DNA of 64,000 bases from Lysobacteraceae bacterium (GTDB taxonomy: Bacteria > Pseudomonadota > Gammaproteobacteria > Xanthomonadales > Rhodanobacteraceae): positions 1-64,000 of the forward strand of contig JAGWNA010000007.1 in the NCBI GenBank assembly GCA_028871555.1, written 5' to 3'. Positions 37,219-46,778 of this stretch are shown here, piece by piece (positions within the stretch are counted from its first letter, which is position 1; each line of letters starts with the position of its first letter). A program made the position numbers and the translations under genes. The notes below the pieces were generated by a model that saw only the letters and a list, made by a program, of their open reading frames with translations, was not told the origin of the DNA and did no database searches.

Positions 37219-39972
37219 TCAGCTGCGGCTGGGGGGCACCAGCCTGAGTTTGCTCGGCGCGTGCGGATGGACGGGGCACAGCAGAAGCTTGATCTCGGCA
37301 GCCTCGATCGGATAAGCATACAGATAGCCCTGCCCTTCGATGCAACCCTCGCGCAGCAGAAAATCGTGCTGTGCCTCGGTTTCGATGCCTTCGGCGATCG
37401 TGCTCAAGCCGAGACTCTTCGCCATCGCCAGCATCGCCTTGGCGATCGCCACATCGTTGACGCTGGCCGGCAATCCGGTCACGAAGGAGCGGTCGACTTT
37501 CAGATAGGACACGGCCGGCAACTTGAGATAGGCCATGGAGGAATAGCCCGTGCCGAAATCGTCGATGGCAACGCCGATGCCCAGTGCATGCAGCGCGCGC
37601 ATGGTGCGTTCGGTCTCGTCGCCGAGTTTCAGCATGGCGCCCTCGGTGATCTCCAGCATCAATCGATTCGCGGACAACTGCCTTGACTGCAGCACGCGTT
37701 CCAGCTCCTCGACAAAGGCCGGATGACCGAACCAGCGGGCCGACACATTGACCGCCACGCGAATCGGCGGCACTCCCGCCTTGTCCCATGCCTCGATCTG
37801 CGTGCACGCCGCTTTCAGTACCCATTCGTCGATGCGGCGGATCAGGCCGAGGCTTTCGGCCACCGGGATGAACTCCACCGGCATCACCTCGCCGCGTTCC
37901 GGATGTCGCCAGCGCAGCAGTGCCTCGACCGCCACGATGCGGCCGGTGCGCAACTCGACGCTGGGCTGATAGACCAGACGCAGCTGGTCATTGGCCAGCG
38001 CATGACGCAACTGGGTTGCCAGCAACAGACGCCGGCTGGTGCTGGCATGCATCAGCGGCGTGTAGAAACGGAAGGTATTGCGCTCTTCGGTTTTCGCCAC
38101 GTACATGGCGGCATCGGCATTGGCGATCAGGGTGATCGCCGTGTCGCCGTCCAGCGGGTAGCCGGCGATGCCGATGCTGGCGCTCATCACGATTTCGTAC
38201 TCGTCCACCATGAATGGCTCGGACAAGGCGGCAAGCAGACGCCTGGCGACCGCGATGGCGTCCTCGCGCAGGTTCATGCGGCCGATCAATACGGTGAATT
38301 CGTCGCCGCCGATGCGTCCGGCCACATCGGTGTCGGACAGCTGCCGCTGGATGCGCTCGCCCACCCCGGCCAGCACACGGTCGCCGATCGCATGACTGTA
38401 GCTGTCGTTGACGAGCTTGAATGCGTCCATATCGATGAACAGCACCGCGGCAGCCTGACGATCGCGGCCTACACCGGCGATCGCCTCGTCACATTGCCGT
38501 TCGAACTCCGCCCGATTGACCAGGCCGGTCAGCGGATCATGGCGTGCCAGATACTCCAGCCGACGCTGATTGACCTTGGTGGCGAAAATGTTGGTGAATA
38601 CCGCGACGTAGTAGAGCACCTGATTTTCCGCGTCACGGATGGCGCTGATGCTCAGATGCTCCGGATAACTGGTGCCATCGCGGCGCGTACTCATCACTTC
38701 ACCGAGCCAGTTGTGGCCGGCGGCGATGTCATCCCAGATCGTTTGTGGCATCGGCGAACCATCAGACAGACTGCGGGTGTCGTCGAAGCGCCTGTCGCGC
38801 AGATCCCGTGCGCTGAACCCGGTGATCTGGTTATGCGCGGCATTGGTCGAGATCACCAGTCGATCGGCGTCGGCGATGATCACGCCTTCGGCGATGCTGG
38901 ACAGCGCCTCGGCGGCAACCCGACGCTCCTGCTCCATCTCCACCCGCTCGGTGATGTCGCGGATGATCGCCTGACGCACCGGCTTGCCGGCCCAGGTGGC
39001 CAGGCTGCTTTGCATTTCCACCGGCCGGATGCCGCCTGCGGCGTCGAGCAGGGTGTTGGTATCCGGCCGATCGGTCAGATGCGAAACGGTGCGCATGAAC
39101 AGTTGATCGAACCGGTCGCCGGTCAGATCCCCCGCGTTGCGCCCGGTCCACGCCGATGCCGTGCGGTTGGCATCGAGTATCCGCCCGTTCGATTCATCGA
39201 CCATCACGATCGCGTCGGCGGCGCTGTCGAACAGCAGGCGGTAGCGCTCCTCACTGCCACGGACACTGGCGAAGATCCGCCTTGCCATACGCAGCCAGAG
39301 CAGGACGGTAATGCCGGCAGCAGCAAGTAGCGCGTAAAAAAGCATATGGCCGAGCCATACGGCACCAAGAGCTATTTTCAGCGAAAAAAGATCAGTTTGT
39401 GGTTGTATTGCACGATTGAGCTTGTCGATGCGTTCACGCTGTGCCCTGACCTTTTCTTGTGTCACTGAACCAGTTGCGTATGCACGTTGTAATTCTGTGG
39501 CTATCGTATGCAACTCATCGATCGGCTTGTCCGTGGAGCGCCACGCTTGTATTGCTTTATTGATATAAGGTGTCCAGGAAAAATATCTCAGCATGAAGGT
39601 CATGCCCGCTTTGGCTGTGGGCATGACGTTTCCGCGAACAAAGGCCTGATTCACCTCATCCTTGTCAAAGTGACCACGTGCAATTGCATCTCTGGCCATG
39701 CGATCGGAGTTCAACAGAGAGTAGTTGCTGGTGAAGCTGGCGAAAAACGCCGGATCGCCAGCAATCGCGTAGTTATCGAGATCGATGACTGCCTGCTTCT
39801 GGGCCTTTGACCAGATACTCTCGCTGTTGAGAAAGCCAGCGAGAGTTACCTGGACCTGAAGAGCTCCCCAGGTAAGCAGGAGAACAAGACCGATGCTTGC
39901 AACAAGCGCGTAGGCAAGCGGCATCAATCGATACTGCAGAGAGCTTTGCAAAGTGGTGTGTGTGCTACGCAT
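37219..39972 (-). CDS. Membrane PAS-PAS-GGDEF-EAL cyclic di-GMP enzyme
   Basis: A bifunctional-type protein of about 917 residues from ATG 39972 (ATG 40020 is an alternative). The N-terminal helix (PLAYALVASIGLVLLLTWG), a periplasmic sensor of about 150 residues and a second helix are followed by two PAS domains. The GGDEF domain has an intact active site (GRIGGDEF), and the EAL domain keeps EALLRWRHPE and AIDDFGTGYSS, the phosphodiesterase metal residues. Both activities may be present; which dominates cannot be told from sequence. The upstream TenA-like gene ends close by on the same strand, so the two may be co-transcribed. Confidence 0.93.
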   Translation of the reverse strand: MRSTHTTLQSSLQYRLMPLAYALVASIGLVLLLTWGALQVQVTLAGFLNSESIWSKAQKQAVIDLDNYAIAGDPAFFASFTSNYSLLNSDRMARDAIARGHFDKDEVNQAFVRGNVMPTAKAGMTFMLRYFSWTPYINKAIQAWRSTDKPIDELHTIATELQRAYATGSVTQEKVRAQRERIDKLNRAIQPQTDLFSLKIALGAVWLGHMLFYALLAAAGITVLLWLRMARRIFASVRGSEERYRLLFDSAADAIVMVDESNGRILDANRTASAWTGRNAGDLTGDRFDQLFMRTVSHLTDRPDTNTLLDAAGGIRPVEMQSSLATWAGKPVRQAIIRDITERVEMEQERRVAAEALSSIAEGVIIADADRLVISTNAAHNQITGFSARDLRDRRFDDTRSLSDGSPMPQTIWDDIAAGHNWLGEVMSTRRDGTSYPEHLSISAIRDAENQVLYYVAVFTNIFATKVNQRRLEYLARHDPLTGLVNRAEFERQCDEAIAGVGRDRQAAAVLFIDMDAFKLVNDSYSHAIGDRVLAGVGERIQRQLSDTDVAGRIGGDEFTVLIGRMNLREDAIAVARRLLAALSEPFMVDEYEIVMSASIGIAGYPLDGDTAITLIANADAAMYVAKTEERNTFRFYTPLMHASTSRRLLLATQLRHALANDQLRLVYQPSVELRTGRIVAVEALLRWRHPERGEVMPVEFIPVAESLGLIRRIDEWVLKAACTQIEAWDKAGVPPIRVAVNVSARWFGHPAFVEELERVLQSRQLSANRLMLEITEGAMLKLGDETERTMRALHALGIGVAIDDFGTGYSSMAYLKLPAVSYLKVDRSFVTGLPASVNDVAIAKAMLAMAKSLGLSTIAEGIETEAQHDFLLREGCIEGQGYLYAYPIEAAEIKLLLCPVHPHAPSKLRLVPPSRS

Positions 39973-40063
39973 CGCTCCATTTAACTCGATGTTTTTGAAC
40001 GACCATAGTCCCGGTGTCATTACCTGGCACTTCCACGCACTCTGCTCGACTAGAACCGTCCAG

Positions 40064-40843
40064 TCACGCAGCGGCTTCACGCATCTCCATCATCTGCTCC
40101 TGACGCGACTGCATGCACCGATCACCCAGCAGGCACATGCTCACATAACTTCTCTTCACACATTCGGCCAGGTGGGCGACTTCTTGAGATGCCGGCTTGG
40201 TACCCAGTAGAGTACAGACAATTTCCAGTGCTTCCCACGGATGCGTGTCATCGTAGTCGGCATGAAGGTGGAGCCAGCGCAGACTGAGAGCCCTTACGGA
40301 TTTTTCGAAGCTTTCCCTGTACTTTGTACTCTCATAAACGAACTGCGACCACTCGCCTGTGACACCTTCGATAGCATAGTTGGTGGCAACCATGCCAGCC
40401 GCCAAAGTGCCACGTGTGCTCACCTCCTCGCACCACGCGGCAAGGCCACCCGTGCCGTGAGGGGCGACGCCATGCAGAACCGTGTCGCGCGAGATGCCGG
40501 CGCCTTCCGCCCAGTTGATCCAGTATTCGGCGTGATTCTGTTCGACACGGATATTTCGCACAAGCCAACGGCGCGCCATGTCATCGCCGACACTGCGACC
40601 GTACTGCGTCTTGAGCAAATTGAGTGCCATATAGCCGGGAAAGCGCTCGATGAAAGGCCAGATTCCCACCATGAAATTCGTTGTGGCAATTTCCCCAAGA
40701 GTACATTCGCGCATCATCGCCCACAATTCATGATTCAGCACGCTCTGCTTGGCACCCTCGCAATCAGCCACCATGTCCTGCGCCCATTGCGGGTAGCTGG
40801 CCAGTTCTTTCAACGGGCCGGTGCGTTCGAAACTTGCGTTCAT
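40064..40843 (-). CDS. TenA/PqqC-like heme-oxygenase-fold protein
   Basis: A 259-residue all-helical protein. VEQNHAEYWINWAEGAG and LRWLHLHADYDDTHPWEALEI give the Glu/His/Asp pattern (HxxxE-like and HADYDDxHPxEALE) of the heme-oxygenase-like superfamily that includes TenA, PqqC and CADD-type diiron proteins. No thiamine or PQQ gene is near, so a cofactor pathway cannot be assigned; a metal-dependent oxidative function is possible. It lies just upstream of the PAS-GGDEF-EAL gene in the same direction. Confidence 0.78.
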   Translation of the reverse strand: MNASFERTGPLKELASYPQWAQDMVADCEGAKQSVLNHELWAMMRECTLGEIATTNFMVGIWPFIERFPGYMALNLLKTQYGRSVGDDMARRWLVRNIRVEQNHAEYWINWAEGAGISRDTVLHGVAPHGTGGLAAWCEEVSTRGTLAAGMVATNYAIEGVTGEWSQFVYESTKYRESFEKSVRALSLRWLHLHADYDDTHPWEALEIVCTLLGTKPASQEVAHLAECVKRSYVSMCLLGDRCMQSRQEQMMEMREAAA

Positions 40844-41332
40844 GGCATTTCTCCAGTTGTTGGTGTCAAAAATCCGCCGGCTGCATGCGCCGTGACAGAT
40901 CCGCCGTCAAAGTGACGACGGCGCCCATATTGCTCACAGATCGAAACCGATGCGATCCACGCAGTGCGGCATCCGCAAAATATTTCGCCCGGGTAGTCCG
41001 CATGCGCCCGCATTGGCCGCGTCGGGCAAGGCCGGCCGCCAGCTGCGCACAGCCAGCACGAGGCAGTGGCGACACCCCTGCGGCGAAGCTGTGCCGAGCC
41101 ATCCATCGAATGCCGGCGCCGCATGTAACCGGGGCCACCCCGTCAGCGAAGAACAGGCGTATGCAAGCCAGGCCAGATGCACCGATACCGGCGTGGCCGC
41201 ATACACGCGGGCATTTGCGGGGCAGTACCCGGCCATCCCCATTCCCCGGAAATTGCATCCCGTCCTGCCGCACGAACGTCACTTCTAAAGAACGGCCGTT
41301 ACTTCCATGATGAATCGCCCGCGAGGCATGCC
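40844..41332. other. 489-bp gap without a recognisable gene
   Basis: Open frames exist on both strands (for example minus 40934-41242), but none shows a recognisable domain, hydrophobic pattern or clear ribosome site. The region must contain the divergent promoters of the TenA-like gene and msrA. No large palindrome was noticed. Confidence 0.5.
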
Positions 41333-42043
41333 ATGACCCGTCGAAACACCATTCCTTCCATCCTCGTCGCCATTGTGCCTATGCTGGCCGTGAGCGCCTG
41401 CCAGCCTGCATCCGCTGCCGGCGATGCAGTCAGGCTGCCCACCCCGAACGTGGACATGCCCGAAACCGGGGCGCACACCGAGCAGACGGCAGTGCTGGCG
41501 GGCGGTTGCTTCTGGGGCGTCGAATCCGTTTTCGAACACGTCAAGGGCGTGCGCAAGGTGGTGGCCGGCTACGCCGGCGGCAGCGCCCGTACCGCGCATT
41601 ACGACCAGGTCAGCGATGGCGACACCGGTCATGCCGAATCGGTCGAGGTGCAGTTCGACCCCGCACAGATCAGTTATGGCCAGCTGCTGCAGATTTTCTT
41701 TTCGGTCGCGCTCGATCCGACCCAACTCGACCGGCAAGGCCCGGACAGCGGCCCGCAATACCGCTCGGTGGTCTTCTACGGCAACGACGAACAGAAGAAA
41801 GTTGCCGCCGCCTACATCGCGCAGCTGACGGCGGCCAGATCCTTCGCGGCGCCGATCGTGACCCGGGTGGTGCCGCTGCAGGCGTTCTATCCGGCCGAGG
41901 CCTATCACCAGGATTATGCCCGGCGGCATCCGGACAACCCCTATATCGTCTACAACGACGCACCCAAGGTGGCGCACCTCAAGCAGCTGTTTCCCGGGCT
42001 GTATCAGCCGGAGCAGCAAGCAGTGGAAGTCCGGCCGCATTGA
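41333..42043 (+). CDS. msrA: Lipid-anchored peptide-methionine (S)-S-oxide reductase
   Basis: A 236-residue enzyme that reduces the S form of methionine sulfoxide. The start at ATG 41333 reveals a lipoprotein signal with lipobox VSAC (lipidated Cys23), so it works in the periplasm. The catalytic motif is GGCFWG (Cys59), followed by VVAGYAGG and HAESVEVQFDP. The C-terminal AEAYHQDYARRHPDNPYI is the usual MsrA ending. A periplasmic MsrA needs an external thiol donor, which is not seen here. The cytosolic MsrB gene lies 26 kb away at 15271. Confidence 0.94.
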   Translation: MTRRNTIPSILVAIVPMLAVSACQPASAAGDAVRLPTPNVDMPETGAHTEQTAVLAGGCFWGVESVFEHVKGVRKVVAGYAGGSARTAHYDQVSDGDTGHAESVEVQFDPAQISYGQLLQIFFSVALDPTQLDRQGPDSGPQYRSVVFYGNDEQKKVAAAYIAQLTAARSFAAPIVTRVVPLQAFYPAEAYHQDYARRHPDNPYIVYNDAPKVAHLKQLFPGLYQPEQQAVEVRPH

Positions 42044-42140
42044 GCCGCGCCCGGCAGGCTCCCGGACTTGCACGAGGCGACACGGCCCCCATCTCGGGAC
42101 TTCCGCGCACGCTGCGCGCCTGTCCTGACACTGTCCCGTC

Positions 42141-43988
42141 GTGCCGCCTCACTCGCCGCCAACACCGACCGAGCCCACCGATCTCACGCGCAGTTTCCTC
42201 GGCGTGTTCCGCTTCAGCGGACGCGCGCTGGAACTGGTATGGAGCACCAGCCGGCCCTTGACCGTGGCCCTGGCCCTGCTGACGGTCACCGCCGGCCTGC
42301 TGCCGGCGAGTGTCGCCTGGGCCGGCGCGCAGATCGTCGATGCCGTGGTGGGCGCGAGCCGGCTGTGGGCGGCGCATGGGCAGGCAACGCTGCGACCGGT
42401 ATTCGCATGGGTGGCGCTGGAGGGGCTACTGGTGGCGGCACTGGCCGGTGCGCAACGCGGCCTGTCGCTGTGCCAGTCGTTGCTGCGCGCGCAACTGGGG
42501 CAGCGGGTCAACGTGATGATCCTGGAGAAGGCGCTGACCCTGGAGCTGACGCACTTCGAGGATTCGGAGTTCTACGACAAGCTGACCCGCGCCCGGCGCG
42601 AGGCGTCGAGCCGGCCGCTGTCGCTGGTCACACGCACCTTCGGTCTGGGCCAGAATGCAATCTCGCTGGTCAGCTACGGCACCTTGCTGTTCCGCTTCTC
42701 GCCATGGGCGGTGTTGTTGCTGCTGCTGGCCGGGCTGCCCTCGTTCGTCGCCGAAACCAAGTTCTCCGGCGATGCGTTCCGGCTGTTCCGCTGGCGCTCG
42801 CCGGAAACACGCATGCAGCTGTACCTGGAAACCGTGCTGGCACGCGAGGACCATGCCAAGGAAGTGAAGCTCTACGAGCTGGGACCGCTGCTGCTGCAGC
42901 GCTATCGCGACATCTTCCACCGGCTGTACGGCGCCGACCGCAACCTGACCATCCGTCGCGACAGCTGGGGCTTCGGACTGGGCCTGCTCGGGACGCTCAC
43001 GCTCTACGCAGCATATGGCTGGATCGCCATGACCACGGTGGTCGGCCGCATCACGCTGGGCCGGATGACGATGTACCTGATGCTGTTCCGGCAGGGCCAG
43101 TCGGCGGTGTCGGCGATGCTTTCGGCGATCGGCGGCATGTACGAGGACAACCTCTACCTGTCGACCCTTTACGAGTACCTTGAGACCTCGGTGCCGGGCG
43201 CGCCGGGGGTGGCCCAGCGAGGCGCGAAGCCCGATGACGGCATCCGCTTCGAGCAGGTCAGCTTCACCTACCCCGGTACCGGCGCGCCGGCGCTGCAGGA
43301 CATCAACCTGCACATCCGCCCCGGCGAGTCGCTGGCGCTGGTCGGCCAGAACGGTTCGGGCAAGACCACCCTGATCAAGCTGCTGACGCGTCTGTATCCG
43401 CCCGACCGCGGCCGCATCCTGCTCGATGGCACCGACCTGCGCGAGTGGGACGAAAGCGCCCTGCGCCGGCGCATCGGCGTGATTTTCCAGGACTTCGCGC
43501 GCTACCAGATGCGCGTCGGCGAAAACGTGGGCGCCGGCGACGTCGCCCATTTCGAGGACGCCGTGCGCTGGCGCGAGGCCAGCGACAAGGGCATGGCCAG
43601 CGAGTTCATCGACAGCCTGCCGGCCGGCTTCGAGACCCCGCTGGGAAAATGGTTCAACGACGGTCGCGAACTCTCCGGCGGGCAATGGCAGAAGATCGCG
43701 CTGGCACGCGCCTTCATGCGCTCGCGCGCGGACATCCTGGTGCTGGACGAACCCACTGCCGCGATGGATGCCGGAGCCGAGGCGACCATCTACCAGCATT
43801 TCCGCGATCTGGCCGGCAACCGCATCGCGATCCTGATCTCGCACCGCTTCTCCACCGTGCGCATGGCCGACCAGATCATCGTGATCCAGGACGGCCGCAT
43901 CATCGAACACGGCAGCCACGAGCAGCTGATGGCGCTGGACGGCCACTACGCGCACCTGTTCTCGCTGCAGGCGCAAGGCTACCGCTAG
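42141..43988 (+). CDS. ABC transporter, fused permease and ATPase
   Basis: A 615-residue exporter half-transporter from GTG 42141. The N-terminal membrane domain (about 25-325) has five or six helices and an unusual charged loop (YLETVLAREDHAKEVKLYEL). The ATPase has Walker A VGQNGSGKTTLIKLL, signature ELSGGQWQKIALARAF, Walker B ILVLDEPTAAMD and the H-loop SHRF. The signature has Trp for the usual Arg after GGQ, as in peptide or lantibiotic exporters. The substrate is unknown and no peptide gene is next to it. The ribosome site is weak. Confidence 0.9.
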   Translation: MPPHSPPTPTEPTDLTRSFLGVFRFSGRALELVWSTSRPLTVALALLTVTAGLLPASVAWAGAQIVDAVVGASRLWAAHGQATLRPVFAWVALEGLLVAALAGAQRGLSLCQSLLRAQLGQRVNVMILEKALTLELTHFEDSEFYDKLTRARREASSRPLSLVTRTFGLGQNAISLVSYGTLLFRFSPWAVLLLLLAGLPSFVAETKFSGDAFRLFRWRSPETRMQLYLETVLAREDHAKEVKLYELGPLLLQRYRDIFHRLYGADRNLTIRRDSWGFGLGLLGTLTLYAAYGWIAMTTVVGRITLGRMTMYLMLFRQGQSAVSAMLSAIGGMYEDNLYLSTLYEYLETSVPGAPGVAQRGAKPDDGIRFEQVSFTYPGTGAPALQDINLHIRPGESLALVGQNGSGKTTLIKLLTRLYPPDRGRILLDGTDLREWDESALRRRIGVIFQDFARYQMRVGENVGAGDVAHFEDAVRWREASDKGMASEFIDSLPAGFETPLGKWFNDGRELSGGQWQKIALARAFMRSRADILVLDEPTAAMDAGAEATIYQHFRDLAGNRIAILISHRFSTVRMADQIIVIQDGRIIEHGSHEQLMALDGHYAHLFSLQAQGYR

Positions 43989-44052
43989 CAGCCTGGGCGG
44001 CAGAAACCGGTCTCCCCGCTCGCTCTGCATCCCCGCCCGGACAAGCTTGCGG

Positions 44053-44409
44053 TCAGCCCTCGAAGCAGGGGCCCAACTCCCGCACTTCGATCGTCGCCCA
44101 CTCCGCAGCCGGACATTCGGCGGCGATGGCGATCGCTTCGTCTTTGTCGGAGCAATCGAGCAGGAAGAATCCGCCGATCATTTCCTTGGCCTCGGCAAAG
44201 GGGCCATCCTTGAGCAGGCACTTGCCGTCCTGCTTGCGCAGGCGCACCGCATGAACATCGGAGCGAAGCGACTGACTGGCTGTCAGCAGACCGCGCTCCT
44301 TCAGGCCTGCACCGAACGCCACCATCCGGGCGTAGACCTCGCGTCCCTGTTCCGCGGATCGGGTTTCGCGTTGGCCACGGGGTTCGACGATCAACAGGAG
44401 ATACGCCAT
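44053..44409 (-). CDS. YCII-related (DGPF) domain protein
   Basis: A 118-residue protein from ATG 44409 with an AAGGAAAG ribosome site. MAYLLLIVEPRGQRE, the KDGPFAEAKEMIGGFFLLDC motif and the IEVRELGPCFEG end are typical of DGPF/YCII proteins, which share a ferredoxin-like fold and have no settled function. It lies downstream of a SigJ-type sigma factor, the usual neighbourhood for this family. One of two paralogues in the cluster. Confidence 0.9.
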   Translation of the reverse strand: MAYLLLIVEPRGQRETRSAEQGREVYARMVAFGAGLKERGLLTASQSLRSDVHAVRLRKQDGKCLLKDGPFAEAKEMIGGFFLLDCSDKDEAIAIAAECPAAEWATIEVRELGPCFEG

Positions 44410-44482
44410 CGCACTTTCCTTGGAGTGAGGATCCGGATTTGCCGGCAGCGTTGATGCGACGCCAGCGGCGAGATTGAACTGC

Positions 44483-45757
44483 TCACGAGCGACCTGTCGC
44501 TCGTGAGCAGTCGGTTGCTCGTTGCTGAAGAAGTGCATATTCGCGAGCGTTGCCGGTCAGCGCAGCGGCCTGAAGGAAGGCGTCACGGGCCTCGTCGAGG
44601 CGACCGAGCTTGCTCAGAAAGTCGCCACGGACGCTGGGTAGCAAGTGGTAGTTCTTCAGCGTCGCATCCGCGGCCAGCGCATCGACCAGATCCAGCCCGG
44701 CCTGCACTCCAAACGCCATCGATACCGCCACCGCGCGGTTCAATTCGACCACCGGCGACGGCGTCAATTGCGCCAGCGCATCGTACAGCTGCACGATGCG
44801 CTTCCAGTCGGTGGCCTGCGCGGTCGGCGCGCGCGCATGACAGGCCGCAATCATCGCCTGCAAGGTATAGGCGCCGATCGGACCGAGGTTCTGCGCACGC
44901 TCCAATGCATCGAGGCCACGACGAATCAGCAACCGATCCCATTGCGCCCGGTTCTGCTGCGACAGGAGTACCGGGCGACCCTCGCCATCGACCCGCGTGG
45001 ATGAGCGCGATGCGTGGATTTCCATCAAGGCCACCAGGCCATGCACTTCGGCCTCGCCCGGCATCAGTCCGGCCAGCACCCGGCCCAGACGCAAGGCCTC
45101 TTCGCACAGGCCCGGACGCATCCAGTCGTCGCCGGCAGTGGCCGTATAGCCCTCATTGAAAATGAGGTAAATGACTTCCAGTATCGAGGCCAGACGCTCG
45201 CGCAACTCGGCTGCGCAGGGCAGCTCGAACGCGATCTGCTTCCGGGCCAGGGTGCGCTTTGCGCGCACGATGCGCTGTGCAATGGTCGACTCCGGCTGCA
45301 GGCAGGCACGGGCGATCTCGGCTGTGCTCAATCCGCCCAGCAGACGCAGGGTCAGCGCCACCCGCGCCTCGGCCGAAAGCGCCGGATGACAGGCCACGAA
45401 CATCAGCCGCAGCAGGTCGTCGCCGATCCCGTCATCCATCGCGCTCTCGGTATCGGCCCAGTGCTGCTCCTGTTCGGATGCCAGTTCGTGGCCCAGCTGC
45501 GCATGCTTGCGCTCGAGCAGCTTCTGCCGGCGCAGATGATCGATCCCGCGGCGTTTTGCCGTGGTCATCAACCAGGCACCGGGATTGTCCGGCACGCCTT
45601 CCTCCGGCCAGCGCTCCAGTGCGGTCAGCAAGGTGTCCTGTGCCAGATCCTCGGCCAGCCCGACATCCCGCAGCATGCGGGAAAGCACCGCCGTCACCCG
45701 CGGTGATTCGATGCGCCAGAGCGCGTCGATGCTGCGCTGCAGATCGGTCGCCATCAT
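44483..45757 (-). CDS. SigJ-type ECF sigma factor with C-terminal helical extension
   Basis: A 424-residue sigma factor; starts at one of two adjacent ATGs (45757 or 45754). Region 2 includes GLAEDLAQDTLLTALERWPE and GAWLMTTAKRRGIDHLRR, region 4 includes GLSTAEIARACLQPESTIAQ, and a C-terminal DUF6596-type helical domain (about 190-424) contains IYLIFNEGYTATAGDD. These long ECF factors are almost always encoded beside YCII proteins, as here. Their signals are not well defined; the C-terminal domain probably replaces a separate anti-sigma factor. Confidence 0.93.
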   Translation of the reverse strand: MMATDLQRSIDALWRIESPRVTAVLSRMLRDVGLAEDLAQDTLLTALERWPEEGVPDNPGAWLMTTAKRRGIDHLRRQKLLERKHAQLGHELASEQEQHWADTESAMDDGIGDDLLRLMFVACHPALSAEARVALTLRLLGGLSTAEIARACLQPESTIAQRIVRAKRTLARKQIAFELPCAAELRERLASILEVIYLIFNEGYTATAGDDWMRPGLCEEALRLGRVLAGLMPGEAEVHGLVALMEIHASRSSTRVDGEGRPVLLSQQNRAQWDRLLIRRGLDALERAQNLGPIGAYTLQAMIAACHARAPTAQATDWKRIVQLYDALAQLTPSPVVELNRAVAVSMAFGVQAGLDLVDALAADATLKNYHLLPSVRGDFLSKLGRLDEARDAFLQAAALTGNAREYALLQQRATDCSRATGRS

Positions 45758-45807
45758 GACGCCCGATCTGACCACCAGCTGGTGGCCGATGCAAGCGGCG
45801 CACGGGT

Positions 45808-46224
45808 TCACGGCTCCCCGCGCAACCGCGATACCTGCCCGCGCAGTCCGGATGCCGGCGCTTCGGCGAAATCCTCGGCCTCGAACACCTGGCGGATCTC
45901 GATCTCGGATTCGCCATCGAACGGATTGGGGCAGCGCCTGACCCATTCGATCGCCTCGTCCAGCGAGCGCACCTGCCACAGCCAGAAGCCGGCGATCAGC
46001 TCCCCGGTCTCGGCAAACGGACCGGCGATGACGGTGCGCTTGCTGCCTGAAAACCGCACCCGCGCACCCTTGGCACTGGATTGCAGGCCTTCGCCAGCGA
46101 GAAGGATGCCGGCTTTCACCAGCTCTTCGTTGAACCGTCCCATCTCGGCCAGCAGCTGTCCGGTGGGCAGGATGCCCGCCTCGGAGTCCCTGCTGGCACG
46201 GACCATCACCATCATGCGCATCAT
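45808..46224 (-). CDS. YCII-related domain protein
   Basis: A 138-residue protein; the ATG at 46224 follows GGGAG at 6-nt spacing, and upstream in-frame ATGs lack such a site. MMVMVRASRDSEAGILPTGQ, the VIAGPFAETGELIAGFWLWQ motif and the C-terminal EIRQVFEAEDF are features of the YCII branch found next to SigJ factors. It lies 50 bp upstream of the sigma gene on the same strand. Probably a cofactor-free small-molecule binder or dehydrochlorinase-like protein; function unknown. Confidence 0.9.
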   Translation of the reverse strand: MMRMMVMVRASRDSEAGILPTGQLLAEMGRFNEELVKAGILLAGEGLQSSAKGARVRFSGSKRTVIAGPFAETGELIAGFWLWQVRSLDEAIEWVRRCPNPFDGESEIEIRQVFEAEDFAEAPASGLRGQVSRLRGEP

Positions 46225-46275
46225 CGTTTCTCCCATGCGGGATGTTTCAACAGTTCTCACGCGGGTCGCGAAGCT

Positions 46276-46695
46276 TCAGCCATCCTTCGCGCAATTGACC
46301 ATCCAGTGCACGCCATAGCGGTCGACCAGCATGCCGAAGCGGCGTGCCCACGAGGTTTCCTGCATCGGCATGGTCACCTTGCCGCCCTCGCCCAACAGGG
46401 CGAAGAGGCGTTCGGCGTCCTCGGGCTGGGCGACACTGAGCGAAACCGCATTGCCGTGGATGCCCGGATACGGTTCGCCGGTCGGCGTGCACCAGTCCGA
46501 GCCCATCAACACGGCGTCGCCCACGGCAAGGCGCACATGCGCAATCAAGTCACGCGTGTCAGCAGCGGCCCTGTCGCCATCGGGCATCTCGCCGACCGTC
46601 ACCTTCATCACGATCTCGCCGCCCAGGCACTGGCGGTAGAACTCGAACGCCTGTGCGGCCTGGTTCTTGAAGAACAGGTAATTGACCAATTGCAT
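46276..46695 (-). CDS. PhnB-like VOC-fold protein
   Basis: A 139-residue protein of the vicinal-oxygen-chelate (glyoxalase/bleomycin resistance) fold, PhnB subfamily. LVNYLFFKNQAAQAFEFYRQ, the HVRLAVGDAVLMGSDW segment, and SWARRFGMLVDRYGVHWMVN at the end are characteristic (WA.RFGM..D..G..W.VN). PhnB-like proteins act on no agreed substrate. It sits in the YCII-sigma-YCII-VOC-GST cluster on one strand. Confidence 0.9.
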   Translation of the reverse strand: MQLVNYLFFKNQAAQAFEFYRQCLGGEIVMKVTVGEMPDGDRAAADTRDLIAHVRLAVGDAVLMGSDWCTPTGEPYPGIHGNAVSLSVAQPEDAERLFALLGEGGKVTMPMQETSWARRFGMLVDRYGVHWMVNCAKDG

Positions 46696-46778
46696 GACGA
46701 TGTCCTCGCTCCGGTTGGGGTGTACGTACCGACGACGAACGGCGCCGCGTGAAATCGACAGCCACCACTCAGGCCGCT

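Noticed and set aside
40934-41242. A 102-codon minus-strand frame in the gap upstream of msrA
   Set aside because: No domain, signal or ribosome site could be supported.
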